Assembly: GCF_000224335.1 (NCBI RefSeq)
Contig: NZ_AFXZ01000009.1
Span: 148,843-212,842 of the forward strand
From: Bizionia argentinensis JUB59
GTDB taxonomy: Bacteria > Bacteroidota > Bacteroidia > Flavobacteriales > Flavobacteriaceae
Reading direction: 5' to 3'
DNA length: 64,000 nucleotides
Shown: one piece after another, positions 24,331-35,200 of the stretch
How the letters are laid out: each line of letters opens with the position of its first letter
Position numbering within the stretch: the first letter of the stretch is position 1
Translations under genes and position numbers: made by a program
The notes under the pieces: model-generated
The model's input: only the letters and a program-made list of their open reading frames with translations
The model's database searches: none
What the model was told of the DNA's origin: nothing

Positions 24331-24891
24331 ATGGCAGATTTAGGCGACATAAAAAAGTTATTGCGCGAGGTAGTTGGCGCTAATCCAAACTTACCTATTC
24401 CGGCCACTGTAATAAGTGTATCTGGAGATACGTGCAAAGTGAAACTTAATAGCGGGTTAGAACTAACCGATGTTAAGCTGAAGGCAACTAGTAATGGCGA
24501 TGCTAATTTTGTTTTAATAACGCCAAAGGCTAATAGCCAAGTATTGCTTTTAAGCTTGTCTGGTGGCTTGGAAAACTTAACGGTTATAAAAGTAGATGAC
24601 GTTGAGAAATTAGAATATCAGCAAGACGGCATTTTAGTTCAAGTAGATAGCACCACACCAAAAGTATTGGTAAAAGTGGCTGAACAATTAGAAATATTAG
24701 CAGATGGAACGGATTATAAAGTGTCCGTAAAAAACAATGCAGCATCATTAGTGGATGTTATGCAGGATTTAGCCGATTTGCTAAAGCAATTAAAAGTGTT
24801 TACACCAGCTGGTCCGAGTGGCACACCATTACCGGATAGCATAACGGCAATAACACAATTTGAAACCAAGTTTAAACAGCTTTTAAAATAG
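24331..24891 (+). CDS. Baseplate spike protein (Mu gp45-like), 186 aa
   Basis: N-terminal OB-like domain (PATVISVSGDTCKVKLNSG) and a beta-repeat C-terminal part (QQDGILVQVDSTTPKVLV ...) as in phage central spikes. It is 4 bp after the hub gene and before wedge genes, the Mu gp44-gp45-gp46 order. Confidence 0.75.
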   Translation: MADLGDIKKLLREVVGANPNLPIPATVISVSGDTCKVKLNSGLELTDVKLKATSNGDANFVLITPKANSQVLLLSLSGGLENLTVIKVDDVEKLEYQQDGILVQVDSTTPKVLVKVAEQLEILADGTDYKVSVKNNAASLVDVMQDLADLLKQLKVFTPAGPSGTPLPDSITAITQFETKFKQLLK

Positions 24892-24897
24892 AATTAA

Positions 24898-25110
24898 ATG
24901 GCACTTAACAAATCCGCTTTAAAAAGTGAAATAGTTAGCATTATGACCGATATGTTAACCCGTGAAACGAACTCGGTAGACGAGTTTGCCACACGTTTAA
25001 GCAACGCTATTGATACCTATGTAAAAGGCGCTGATATTATTTATACAGCTGGATTAATTGATGCGGAAGCACGACCAGTTACAGGAACGTTTGAAGGTGA
25101 TTTAGAATAA
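24898..25110 (+). CDS. Small phage baseplate-region protein, 70 aa
   Basis: Helical protein (IVSIMTDMLTRETNSVDEFA) lying between spike and wedge genes and overlapping the next start by one base. Similar-sized genes occur here in related phages. Function unknown. Confidence 0.6.
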   Translation: MALNKSALKSEIVSIMTDMLTRETNSVDEFATRLSNAIDTYVKGADIIYTAGLIDAEARPVTGTFEGDLE

Positions 25111-25451
25111 TGAGTAAGGATATAGGCATACAAGTAATAGACAACACAGATCAGGGCGAGGTTCTCGATTTAAAAATTGACACACTTCGCGATGCTAATA
25201 ACAAAATTGTTAGCGGTTTGGTAGTTGGCAATACGCTGGAGCAGAACAAAGCTTTTATTCTTATTGCACAGCCCAACGATTTTAAAGACCACCCAACACT
25301 AGGCGTTGGCTTTGAGGATAATTTGTTAGGCGAAGATCTTTTGGAGTATCGCCACAAAATACGTGAGCATTTTGCGATGGATGGACTAAAGGTTACGCAG
25401 TTGGATTTATATGATTTAACCGGCATTAAAATAGAGGCGCAGTATGAGTAA
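25110..25451 (+). CDS. Baseplate wedge protein (Mu gp46/gp25-like), 113 aa
   Basis: Short gp25/gp46-type protein with the DFKDHPTLGVGFEDNLLG motif (family members have a HP-x-x-G segment followed by a hydrophobic stretch) and a C-terminal beta region. Overlaps the next gene by 8 bp. Confidence 0.72.
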   Translation: MSKDIGIQVIDNTDQGEVLDLKIDTLRDANNKIVSGLVVGNTLEQNKAFILIAQPNDFKDHPTLGVGFEDNLLGEDLLEYRHKIREHFAMDGLKVTQLDLYDLTGIKIEAQYE

Positions 25452-25731
25452 TATAGTAAAGCAAGGCCAAAGCTTTTTTGATAAGGTTACGCAGTTAACA
25501 GGTTCGATTGAAAATGTACTGAAGGAATCCATTTTAAATGGCGTGAGTATAACAGACGATTTGCCTATTGGTTACGCGGTGCAAGTCACTGAAATTACCA
25601 ACAGACGCGTTGTAGGTTATTTTAACCCCTTTAATGAGCCAGCCACAGCTTTAGCCGCTGATAAAAGAAAAGAAATTGATAGCCTAGGCATTGGCGCTAT
25701 GGTAATTCAGGACACATTTATAGTAGGATAA
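25444..25731 (+). CDS. LysM/tail-protein-X-like small protein, 95 aa
   Basis: The N-terminal half (VKQGQSFFDKVTQLTGSIENV, ending with DDLPIGYAVQV) follows the pattern of LysM-like tail protein X modules used in baseplate assembly in Bacteroidota phages. The C-terminus is unrecognised. Overlapping starts and stops on both sides indicate coupling. Confidence 0.55.
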   Translation: MSNIVKQGQSFFDKVTQLTGSIENVLKESILNGVSITDDLPIGYAVQVTEITNRRVVGYFNPFNEPATALAADKRKEIDSLGIGAMVIQDTFIVG

Positions 25732-26600
25732 TGAGAACAAAAGCAGACATAAAAAAACAAATTACCGCGCCATTTGTGGCAAATTCACATATTGTGGCCG
25801 CCTATGGTTTGGACGAAAACAAGACCTTTGAAGAGCAATTTTCTATTGTCAGTTTTGAAAATATTCTATTTGATTTGATGGTGAATATTATATTCTTTTT
25901 AGAATTGCTTTTCGTGGAGCATGTAAAAGAAGTCGATACTAAACTGCTGAATCAAAAGAATGCGAGACTGCCTTGGTATAGAACCATGGCTTTACAGTTT
26001 CAATATGGTTTTGATTTAGTGGCTGATAAAGACTATTACGATAACGGTTCTGCTACGGCCGATCAGATTGAAGCTTCAAAAATAATTAAGTATGCTGCCG
26101 TAAACGAAAGCGATGACGAAAGTCGCGTGATATTAAAAATAGCAGGCGAAGTGGCCGACGAATTGGCGCCAATACCAGTACCAGAACGTGCTGCCTTTGA
26201 TGCTTATGTAAAAGAATTTAGACCAGGCGGTGTTAAGGTTACCATTATAAACTATGAGCCAGACTTATTGTATTTGAATTTAGCAATATATCGTGATCCG
26301 TTAGTGCTTGATGCTAATGGTATGAGCATATTAAATGGTAATTACCCCGTAAACGATGCTATTGCTGCTTATATGAAGCTACTGCCGTTTGATGGTGCCT
26401 TTGTGATTTTCGACTTTTTGAATTACATAAAAGATAACGCTCAAGGTGTGGTTACACCGGTGGCCGTTAATATTGAATCGGCTTGGATAGATCCCATATT
26501 AGAAGGCTATGGCTCGCCTGTAAGTATAGATGTGAAACGCATACCAGAAAGCGGTTATTATAAGGTGGTTAATTTTGATAACATTACGTATGTGGGATAA
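25731..26600 (+). CDS. Baseplate J-like protein (Mu gp47-like), 289 aa
   Basis: Directly after the wedge genes, and the C-terminal half has the baseplate J pattern (NYPVNDAIAAYMKLLPFDGAF, IESAWIDPILEGYG). J-type proteins join the baseplate wedge to the fibres. It overlaps the next gene in another frame by 11 bp. Confidence 0.72.
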   Translation: MRTKADIKKQITAPFVANSHIVAAYGLDENKTFEEQFSIVSFENILFDLMVNIIFFLELLFVEHVKEVDTKLLNQKNARLPWYRTMALQFQYGFDLVADKDYYDNGSATADQIEASKIIKYAAVNESDDESRVILKIAGEVADELAPIPVPERAAFDAYVKEFRPGGVKVTIINYEPDLLYLNLAIYRDPLVLDANGMSILNGNYPVNDAIAAYMKLLPFDGAFVIFDFLNYIKDNAQGVVTPVAVNIESAWIDPILEGYGSPVSIDVKRIPESGYYKVVNFDNITYVG

Positions 26601-27057
26601 AATAAGTGTTATACGATTTGCCTATAATTTGCTGCCAACATTTTTGCGGAAGCCTGTTTTATCGGCATTTGTAAAGGTTGTTACCGATCCGTTGAGCGCT
26701 ATGTATTACGACTGGTATAATAAACGCCAAGAGCATTTACACATACTAGGTCATAACTGGCAAATTTGCTACATGCGTGGTGCTTTGAATGATAAGTTTG
26801 ATCCTGATTTAAGACGTATATACATAGATGGAACTGGTGGCGAGTCTAGCAAGACTTACATATATACACCACCTGAAAACCAAACAAAATATTTAGGCAA
26901 AATATACATACATAACAGTTTGGAGTTTGCCGATACAGGAGCCGACTTTACAGTATACGTGCCAGCCGAAATAATGGCAACACAATTTTACGAAGTTCAC
27001 GCACAAATAGAGCTTTACAAATTAGGCGGAAAACGCTATTTAATTATTGAAATATAG
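26590..27057 (+). CDS. Mu gp48-like tail protein, 155 aa
   Basis: ATG 26590 is preferred to TTG 26575. Position (after J, before fibre) corresponds to gp48/gpI of Mu-like phages. The N-terminus is helical (WDKISVIRFAYNLLPTFLRK) with a beta-rich C-terminal part. Homology is by order and size. Confidence 0.6.
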   Translation: MWDKISVIRFAYNLLPTFLRKPVLSAFVKVVTDPLSAMYYDWYNKRQEHLHILGHNWQICYMRGALNDKFDPDLRRIYIDGTGGESSKTYIYTPPENQTKYLGKIYIHNSLEFADTGADFTVYVPAEIMATQFYEVHAQIELYKLGGKRYLIIEI

Positions 27058-27060
27058 ACC

Positions 27061-27894
27061 ATGAATAAACAAAACTTTTTACAAACAGGCGGTTTTCCTT
27101 TAGAAACCGACACGCTAAATGCCATGCAAGAAGCGTATAGCGTATTTAATGCCTTGGGCGAATTGGCAGGAAACAAAGCCATTATAAAAGGCTGTGTAGT
27201 TTCAGGAAGCACCACCACCGATGGTGTTGTTTATATAAATGGCGAAGTCTTTAAGTTTGTTGGTGGTCAAACGCAATCTCGCGTTAAAATACTTGAAACT
27301 TCCACTTCAAAGGAATTTGAAGATGGTAGTACAAACGCGGTTCATTTTGAGCGCTACGTAACTTTTGCATCTGGCACAGGATCTATTTCTTGGGCTGAAT
27401 TTGCAAAATTAACCACATTAAGAGAATTGTCAAGGCGTTTATTGCCAGCTGGTACAAATCCGCAATTATACTCCGGAAGCGTTAATAACATTCCTTCAGG
27501 TTGGCAGCTTTGCGATGGCACAAACGGAACGGAAAATCTAAAAGGTAGCTTTATTGTTGGCTATGATCCAAACGATAGTGATTATAATGCAATTGGTAAA
27601 GTAGGCGGAACTAAAAAGGTTACGCCTAGTGGAAATTTAGATAGTCGTTCTATTAACGTAACAGTGCCTAGAGATGGTTGGTCAACATTTGGATCAGGAT
27701 TAGGAGCTGTAAAATCTGGTAGAATAGTCGTTGGATCAGGACAGCAGGAAAATAGTGAATACCTTGAGAGTTTACGCGCGTCTGGTATTGATAGAACTTT
27801 AACTTCAACACCGCATAGTCATACTTTTACAGGGAATCAGCAAGACAATAGAGCACCTTATTACACATTAGCATACATTATATATATAGGATAA
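27061..27894 (+). CDS. Tail collar-domain fibre protein, 277 aa
   Basis: The C-terminal part is a tail-collar domain: GWQLCDGTNGTENLKGSFIV, then a variable loop and the closing HSHTFTGNQQ ... RAPYYTLAYIIYIG. Such domains occur in fibre tips that contact the host surface. It follows the gp48-like gene by 3 bp and precedes the main fibre. Confidence 0.85.
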   Translation: MNKQNFLQTGGFPLETDTLNAMQEAYSVFNALGELAGNKAIIKGCVVSGSTTTDGVVYINGEVFKFVGGQTQSRVKILETSTSKEFEDGSTNAVHFERYVTFASGTGSISWAEFAKLTTLRELSRRLLPAGTNPQLYSGSVNNIPSGWQLCDGTNGTENLKGSFIVGYDPNDSDYNAIGKVGGTKKVTPSGNLDSRSINVTVPRDGWSTFGSGLGAVKSGRIVVGSGQQENSEYLESLRASGIDRTLTSTPHSHTFTGNQQDNRAPYYTLAYIIYIG

Positions 27895-27895
27895 T

Positions 27896-30559
27896 ATGGC
27901 AAATTTAAGCACAATTAAAAACTGGTTTAAAACTGGTTTAAAACCAACACAAGCGCAATTTTGGGCGACTTGGGATTCTTTTCGGCATAAGGATGATGCT
28001 ATTCCATTGGCTTCTATTGACGGACTTGAAGATGATTTGGACGGTAAGGTTGATAAGATATCCGGGTTTGGGTTGAGTGAAGAGAACTTTACGGCATTAG
28101 AGGCTCTACAAATACAAAGCAATAAGTCGGACATTTTAAACAAGCAGGATAATGCGGATAAAGGTCAGGTCAATGGATACGCTTCTCTGGATGCTTCAGG
28201 TAAGGTTCCTTCCTCTGAACTACCAAGCTATGTAGATGACGTTTTGGAGTTTGATGACCTAATAAGTTTTCCTGTGACAGGAGATTCTGGAAAAATCTAT
28301 ATAGCTATAGATACAGGTAAGTCTTATAGATGGTCAGGAACTTCCTTTATACAGTTAATGGACATAGAGGTTCTTGATGAAAATGATTTAGTTAGCAATA
28401 GCGCTACAGCTGTGCCAACTCAAAGTAGTGTAAAGACTTATGTGGATAATTTCAGCAACGCTAAAAACGTAAATACTTATGCAAATATTCCTTTAAAAGA
28501 AGGTACTTATAATTTTTGGCACAATATTGACGCAAATTTCGCAAATCTTGACACTAATTTTTTTGCACATGATGACGTCACTGTAGAAACTAGGCTGAAG
28601 TTTATTGAGGTAGTTGGTGATTGGTTTTATCCGGTAGATTACATTACAGTGATAAGAAGCAAGTTTTACAGAACTATATCTCCAGAAAAAATAGTGTTTA
28701 AAGATGATATTTACATAAAAGATGGTAAACATCTAGGTTATGTTATAGATGATAAATATGAGTCTAAAAAAATATTTTATTTTTCTGAAGCATACATCGA
28801 TTATGTGTTTTATAACGTAGGTAAAGGGTTAGAGGCTAAAAACTGCTATAATAAATCAGAGAATAAGTATGCCTTTCAAGGGGATGCTCCCGATATTGTG
28901 AGTACAAGTTATTTGAGATATAGTACTTCTGATTTAATAACATTTAATGGTGAAAACACGCTTATTTTTCCGTCAAAGTTTTTTAAAGATATAGAGATAC
29001 TTCATTCTGAAATTTTTGTAGGAGAGCGAAAATTAAGCAATTATAGTATTGGACAGTTATCTGATGAATCTGATAAAAGTTTAATCGTTACCGACAATAG
29101 TGGGGTATTGTCAAATATACTAATAACTGGAGAGGTAAAGGTGAAAATAGTTTATATAAAAGACGTAATAGGCCTAAATAAATTAACTCCTCTTTCAATA
29201 AACACAGGTGTCAATGCTCTGAATTATGAAAGTATTAATACAGCGCACTCTACTAAAATGAGTAACTGGTTTAAGCAATTATATTTGGGGTTTCCTGGAG
29301 TTGTTTACGATGCCTCATCAGTTCCAATGCAAAAATTGTCAGAGAGCAAAGCTGTGTTTAATCGGGAGGTGCTTGTAAATAATATAGGCATCGTTTTTTC
29401 AGCCGCTAGATCTACTTCAAACAGAATTACAGACTTGTATCAAACATCAAACGAACACTTAATTAATGTAGGGCCATTAGGCAACAATACATTGGTGCGA
29501 CGTGACGTAACTGTTTCGATCGACAAATTTGTAAATTCATGCATTGTTGTTACGTCTAGAGCAGAAACGGATAATGATGGTACAGACCCATTAGGCACAT
29601 CTTACGGGTTTGGCGTGGAGTTCAATGAGCCAACGCGTCAAGCAGATCTGACTGCAATAGGTTTAACGCCTGATGTTGACTCGCATCAACAGTCTCCAGC
29701 AGTTGCTATTGTCGCAGCCAAATTAAAAATGATTAAAGATGCTACTTCTGCGCCTTGGGATATTATTCGTCAAGCTTGTAGATTAACAGCTTCTAATGCT
29801 AATAACTATAATGTTTACCGAGGATTTGGCCAGATAGATACAACAGCTGCAATAGCTATGATACCATCTATGTTGGCTGCGAGAAGTCTAGAACTGGCGG
29901 AATATTTTGAATCTACATCAAGATTTCCAGCTTTATTAAAGTACGAAGATAAGGGCGAGAATACCGAGGTTGTAAAAAGAGATCTTGAGCAAGTTTTTAA
30001 TAATTCCGCTAGGAGGTACTCACTAAATGGAGCAACTAATTGGAATAATTTAAAAGACTCGGGATTATATTCAATTAATAATCAGGCGGATGACATTGGT
30101 GCACCATGGACAGGCTCATATTCTTCCCACTTGTTAGTTAATTCTGGTTTTGGTATAATTTCACAAATGGCATTCAAAGGACAAACTAACTCATCCATAA
30201 TTAAGCACAGAGTTAGTACGGATAACGGAGATTCATTTTCTGCGTGGGTAGAATTATGGCACAGTGGAATAGAAGAAATAACATTGATGGACACTACTCT
30301 GTTGGACACCAAGACAGGGTTAACAGTATTAAGTCAAAATAAAGTAGGAGGAGGTAATATTTATATTAGACCAAATGGGAGGGTCAATACAGCAAATCAA
30401 TTGGTATTAAAACCATTCGTACTTGATTATAATGGTGATATGTTAGTCGGTGGTAAAATAACAGGAAAATCTCTAAAATGCACCAATATTCCAACAAGTG
30501 CTTCTGGATTATCAAGTGGAGACATTTGGAGCGATGGGGGTACTTTGAAAATAATTTAA
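27896..30559 (+). CDS. Tail fibre protein with pyocin-knob domain, 887 aa
   Basis: N-terminal attachment segment (ANLSTIKNWFKTGLKPTQAQ) common to Bacteroidota phage fibres, a pre-knob region with glycine/serine-rich beta structure, an AT-richer central part (about residues 190-450), and a pyocin-knob-like domain at about 700-790 (WNNLKDSGLYSINN, ... SAWVELWHSG). The C-terminus ends in a short SGDIWSDGGTLKII tag typical of fibre ends. It is the likely receptor-binding protein. Confidence 0.87.
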   Translation: MANLSTIKNWFKTGLKPTQAQFWATWDSFRHKDDAIPLASIDGLEDDLDGKVDKISGFGLSEENFTALEALQIQSNKSDILNKQDNADKGQVNGYASLDASGKVPSSELPSYVDDVLEFDDLISFPVTGDSGKIYIAIDTGKSYRWSGTSFIQLMDIEVLDENDLVSNSATAVPTQSSVKTYVDNFSNAKNVNTYANIPLKEGTYNFWHNIDANFANLDTNFFAHDDVTVETRLKFIEVVGDWFYPVDYITVIRSKFYRTISPEKIVFKDDIYIKDGKHLGYVIDDKYESKKIFYFSEAYIDYVFYNVGKGLEAKNCYNKSENKYAFQGDAPDIVSTSYLRYSTSDLITFNGENTLIFPSKFFKDIEILHSEIFVGERKLSNYSIGQLSDESDKSLIVTDNSGVLSNILITGEVKVKIVYIKDVIGLNKLTPLSINTGVNALNYESINTAHSTKMSNWFKQLYLGFPGVVYDASSVPMQKLSESKAVFNREVLVNNIGIVFSAARSTSNRITDLYQTSNEHLINVGPLGNNTLVRRDVTVSIDKFVNSCIVVTSRAETDNDGTDPLGTSYGFGVEFNEPTRQADLTAIGLTPDVDSHQQSPAVAIVAAKLKMIKDATSAPWDIIRQACRLTASNANNYNVYRGFGQIDTTAAIAMIPSMLAARSLELAEYFESTSRFPALLKYEDKGENTEVVKRDLEQVFNNSARRYSLNGATNWNNLKDSGLYSINNQADDIGAPWTGSYSSHLLVNSGFGIISQMAFKGQTNSSIIKHRVSTDNGDSFSAWVELWHSGIEEITLMDTTLLDTKTGLTVLSQNKVGGGNIYIRPNGRVNTANQLVLKPFVLDYNGDMLVGGKITGKSLKCTNIPTSASGLSSGDIWSDGGTLKII

Positions 30560-30584
30560 AGAGCCAAATACTACTAATTTCTTT

Positions 30585-30717
30585 GGAGGGAAGAATTAAA
30601 ATAATCCTCCAGCTTTAAAAACTTCTCACGGTATTTTAAACACGAGCCCAACGGCTACTGGAGGACATTTGTTGTCTTTTCAGAGTCGTTGGGCTTTTTT
30701 GTGTTTTACCGTGAGAA
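30585..30717 (+). promoter_or_regulatory. Structured terminator/pseudoknot region between fibre and modification genes
   Basis: The core is a long stem: TTCTCACGGTA (30623-30633), AAACAC (30638-30643) and AGCCCAACG (30645-30653) pair in order with CGTTGGGCT (30687-30695), GTGTTT (30701-30706) and TACCGTGAGAA (30707-30717). The inner part followed by T6 (30695-30700) is an intrinsic terminator. The loop element CTGGAGGA (30658-30665) pairs with upstream TCCTCCAG (30605-30612), which can also pair with GGAGG at 30585-30589, so mutually exclusive structures are possible. Confidence 0.75.
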
Positions 30718-30756
30718 ATACAAATATATAAATCAATTACATCAATCAATCAAAAA

Positions 30757-32269
<1,513 letters not shown>

Positions 32270-32280
32270 ATTTGTATTTA

Positions 32281-32328
32281 AAGACTGTTTAAAACCTCTT
32301 TAAACCGAGTAGTTTTAAGCAGTCTTAA
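32281..32328 (+). terminator. Long imperfect stem-loop at prophage right end
   Basis: AAGACTG-t-TTAAAAC (32281-32295) pairs with GTTTTAA-g-CAGTCTT (32312-32326). The inner bases also contain a GTTTAAA/TTTAAAC dyad. No T tract follows, so it may be a terminator of the last prophage operon or part of the transposase-binding end. Confidence 0.5.
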
Positions 32329-32413
32329 CTAACTAATATTTGACGAATGAGTGTGCATTTGGTATTAAAAAGGTGGGCATCTCGATTTTTCGATTATAAA
32401 AAATATAAAGTAA

Positions 32414-32869
32414 ATGACTGTTTCTCCTAGTAAACTCAATATGTTTCTAATGTTCAAATTACCAGCTGCTTACTTAACAGGTGTGCGAGTAAAATCATTA
32501 GATTCGGAACAATGTGTGGTAACAGTCAAACACCGATGGGTAAATCAAAATCCTTTCAAATCTATGTTTTGGGCAGTTCAAGGTATGGCTGCCGAGCTAA
32601 CTACAGGCGCTTTAGTTATGCAGAAAATTAATGCAAGTGGTGAAAAAATTTCTATGTTAGTGTTAGCAAATAATGCAAGTTTCACCAAGAAAGCAACTGG
32701 ACGTATCACATTTGTATGTAAAGATAGAAGTAAAATAGACGAAGCCATAAAGCGTACTATTGAAACAGGTGAGGGGCAAACCATTTGGATGCATGCCGTT
32801 GGTACGAATTCAGAAAATATAATTGTATCTGAATTTAACTTCGAATGGACACTAAAATTAAAACAATAA
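32414..32869 (+). CDS. DUF4442 (hot-dog-fold-like) protein, 151 aa
   Basis: Matches the DUF4442 family: start TVSPSKLNMFLMFKLPAAYL, central GMAAELTTGALVM and the FNFEWTLKLKQ end. Members have a hot-dog/thioesterase-like fold and unknown substrate. First chromosomal gene right of the prophage. Confidence 0.8.
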   Translation: MTVSPSKLNMFLMFKLPAAYLTGVRVKSLDSEQCVVTVKHRWVNQNPFKSMFWAVQGMAAELTTGALVMQKINASGEKISMLVLANNASFTKKATGRITFVCKDRSKIDEAIKRTIETGEGQTIWMHAVGTNSENIIVSEFNFEWTLKLKQ

Positions 32870-32913
32870 CCGTTTATAATTAACAAAGCAGTTTTCTAAA
32901 CACCAAAATAATT

Positions 32914-33714
32914 ATGAATGCACACGAAATAGATTACGCCATTTACGGCGAAGAAATGCAATATGTTGAAATAGAACTTGACCCTCAAGAAGGTGTTGTC
33001 GCTGAGGCAGGAAGCTTTATGATGATGGACGATGGTATTAAAATGGAAACTATTTTTGGCGATGGGTCATCTCAAAATAAAGGTTTTATGGGCTCTCTAT
33101 TTGGTGCCGGGAAACGTATTCTTACAGGCGAGAGTTTATTTATGACTGTATTCTATAATAACTTGGTAGGAAAACGGCGCATTAGTTTTGCATCGCCCTA
33201 TCCTGGAAAAATTTTAGCTATAGACTTAACCGAATGCGATGGGAAATTTATTTGTCAAAAAGATGCTTTTTTATGTGCCGCAAAAGGCGTTACTATTGGT
33301 ATTGAATTCAGTAAACGTTTAGGTCGCGGGCTTTTTGGTGGCGAAGGTTTTATCATGCAAAAATTAGAAGGTGATGGTATGGCATTTGTTCACGCTGGCG
33401 GTACGCTGGCAAAGCGCATATTACAAGCAGGCGAAACCCTCCGTGTAGATACAGGCTGTATTGTTGGTTTCACCCAAGGTATTGATTATGATGTGGAATT
33501 TGTAGGTGGTATTAAAAACACCATTTTTGGAGGTGAAGGTTTATTTTTTGCCAAATTACAAGGGCCAGGAACAGTTTATATTCAGTCTTTGCCATTTAGT
33601 CGTTTGGCAAGAAGAGTGTTAGCATCAGCACCACAAGGTGGCGGAAAGGACAAAGGCGAAGGAAGTATTTTGGGAGGATTAGGCGATTTGTTAGATGGCG
33701 ATAACCGATTTTAG
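32914..33714 (+). CDS. TIGR00266/AIM24 family protein, 266 aa
   Basis: Typical TIGR00266 features: [19 protein letters not shown] near the N-terminus, a [23 protein letters not shown] stretch (cited only in part), then a [22 protein letters not shown] repeat and a second [20 protein letters not shown]. The family forms beta-helix-like trimers, is widespread in bacteria and has no established biochemical function. It ends with a glycine-rich tail. Confidence 0.85.
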   Translation: MNAHEIDYAIYGEEMQYVEIELDPQEGVVAEAGSFMMMDDGIKMETIFGDGSSQNKGFMGSLFGAGKRILTGESLFMTVFYNNLVGKRRISFASPYPGKILAIDLTECDGKFICQKDAFLCAAKGVTIGIEFSKRLGRGLFGGEGFIMQKLEGDGMAFVHAGGTLAKRILQAGETLRVDTGCIVGFTQGIDYDVEFVGGIKNTIFGGEGLFFAKLQGPGTVYIQSLPFSRLARRVLASAPQGGGKDKGEGSILGGLGDLLDGDNRF

Positions 33715-33926
33715 TTTATTTGGCTAGTCATTAATTATCGTAAAATATCCATGAGTCTAATGTTCTAAAGGCTTACCTGATTTTTTAGTTTTTTAACGAT
33801 TTTTTTGCTTGTTAAAGTTTGGCTTCAAGCTAAAAAGTGATGGCTTTTTTCACTATATTTATGAAAACCAAAAGATATTAGTGCCTATTAAGAATTCTAC
33901 TTTTTTAACCTAAAAATTTTAAAGAA

Positions 33927-34124
33927 ATGTCCAGAGCAATGTTCGAGTACACCAAAACTGTGCTTAAAAAAGTAAGTTTTGATGCTACCTTGTTTTGCAA
34001 AGAAGTACAAAAAGCCCTTCAAAGATTATTACCTTATGAAATTGAAGAGCTTAAGGTTTATATTGAATCTTTAGTACAGCAAAATCCCGATTTAAACCAA
34101 TGTTTAATTTATCTAGAAGAATAA
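33927..34124 (+). CDS. Small flavobacterial protein, 65 aa
   Basis: Short helical protein (FEYTKTVLKKVSFDATLFCK) of a type common in Flavobacteriaceae, without assigned function. It is preceded by a 210-bp gap with T-rich sequence and is followed directly by a strong terminator. Confidence 0.75.
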   Translation: MSRAMFEYTKTVLKKVSFDATLFCKEVQKALQRLLPYEIEELKVYIESLVQQNPDLNQCLIYLEE

Positions 34125-34158
34125 AAAAGAAGGCGACCAATTGGTCGCCTTCTTTTTT
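34123..34158. terminator. Bidirectional terminator
   Basis: A perfect 18-bp palindrome AAAAAAGAAGGCGACCAA (34123-34140) and its complement (34141-34158) between convergent genes; A and T runs at both ends allow termination in both directions. Confidence 0.95.
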
Positions 34159-35104
34159 ATTTAGGTAACGGACTTATAATGTTTACATTTTGAAATGCAA
34201 TTGCGCCTCTGATAATACCAGATATTACCTCGTGCATAGCATCAATAATCTGCATTTTTAGTTCGCTTTTATGATATAGTAAACTCACTTCTCGTGCCGG
34301 CGACGGTTCGTTAAAATAATGTAAGTTGTTTTTGCCTTTCTCACTTAAATCTAAAGTATGTAAATAGGGAAGAAGTGTCATGCCCATGCCTTCATCCGAC
34401 AGTTTAATTAAAGTTTCAATACTACCACTTTCCAATTGAAATTGATCCTCGTTTTGGCTTTTAAAGTTTTTACATAAATTAATAACACCATCTCGAAAAC
34501 AATGGCCATCCTCAAGAAGTAGCATATCGTCTATTTCTAAATCATCAGTGTTTATTTTTTCTTTGCTGGATAATCGGTGGTGTTTTGGAATATAACCTAC
34601 AAATGGTTCAAAATACAAAACACGCTCTTTTATGTTGGGACTTTCTAAAGGTGTGGCAGCAATAGCAGCATCTAAATGTCCTTCATTAATACGCGATATT
34701 ATATCTTCAGTGGTAAGCTCTTCTATTTTTAACTTTATTTTTGGGTACTTTTTAATAAAAGCTTTTAAAAACATCGGTAGTAGTGTGGGCATAATAGTAG
34801 GAATAATACCTATTTTAAATTCGCCACCAATAAATCCTTTTTGCTGATCTACAATATCTTGAATTCGGTACGACTCATTAACAATATTCTTGGCTTGCGT
34901 CACAATTTTTTTACCAACTTCTGTTAATTCTATTGGTTTCTTACTTCTATCAAAAATTTGAATATCCAGCTCACCTTCTAGTTTCTGTATTTGCATACTC
35001 AATGTAGGTTGCGTAACAAAACACTTTTCGGCTGCTTTGGTGAAATTCTGTTGCTCGGCAACAGCTAATACGTAATAAAGTTGCGTAATTGTCATAGGTA
35101 TCAA
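34157..35104 (-). CDS. OxyR-type LysR regulator (hydrogen peroxide response)
   Basis: LysR family N-terminal helix-turn-helix (NFTKAAEKCFVTQPTLSMQI) and an effector domain with the OxyR redox pair: DGHCFRDGVINLC, equivalent to Cys199 and Cys208 of E. coli OxyR. The mature start is likely MTITQLYYV (ATG 35093-35095, three codons in). It is divergent from dps, a classical OxyR target. Peroxide sensing through disulfide formation is inferred from these residues. Confidence 0.92.
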   Translation of the reverse strand: MIPMTITQLYYVLAVAEQQNFTKAAEKCFVTQPTLSMQIQKLEGELDIQIFDRSKKPIELTEVGKKIVTQAKNIVNESYRIQDIVDQQKGFIGGEFKIGIIPTIMPTLLPMFLKAFIKKYPKIKLKIEELTTEDIISRINEGHLDAAIAATPLESPNIKERVLYFEPFVGYIPKHHRLSSKEKINTDDLEIDDMLLLEDGHCFRDGVINLCKNFKSQNEDQFQLESGSIETLIKLSDEGMGMTLLPYLHTLDLSEKGKNNLHYFNEPSPAREVSLLYHKSELKMQIIDAMHEVISGIIRGAIAFQNVNIISPLPK

Positions 35105-35167
35105 TTTTGACTATAAAAATATAAAATCTATCAATAAAACTTATACTAAAAACTACTAATTATGTCT

Positions 35168-35175
35168 TAAATTTG
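35168..35175 (+). promoter_or_regulatory. dps promoter -7 element TAAATTTG
   Basis: Fits TAnnTTTG and lies 26 bp before the dps start. No -33 TTTG is evident, which would be consistent with activation by the divergent OxyR protein. Confidence 0.55.
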
Positions 35176-35200
35176 TATTGAACTTAAAAACGATAGCATT

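Noticed and set aside
27896..30756. Diversity-generating retroelement or invertible fibre segment
   Set aside because: No reverse transcriptase, template-repeat pair or site-specific invertase gene was found near the fibre gene.
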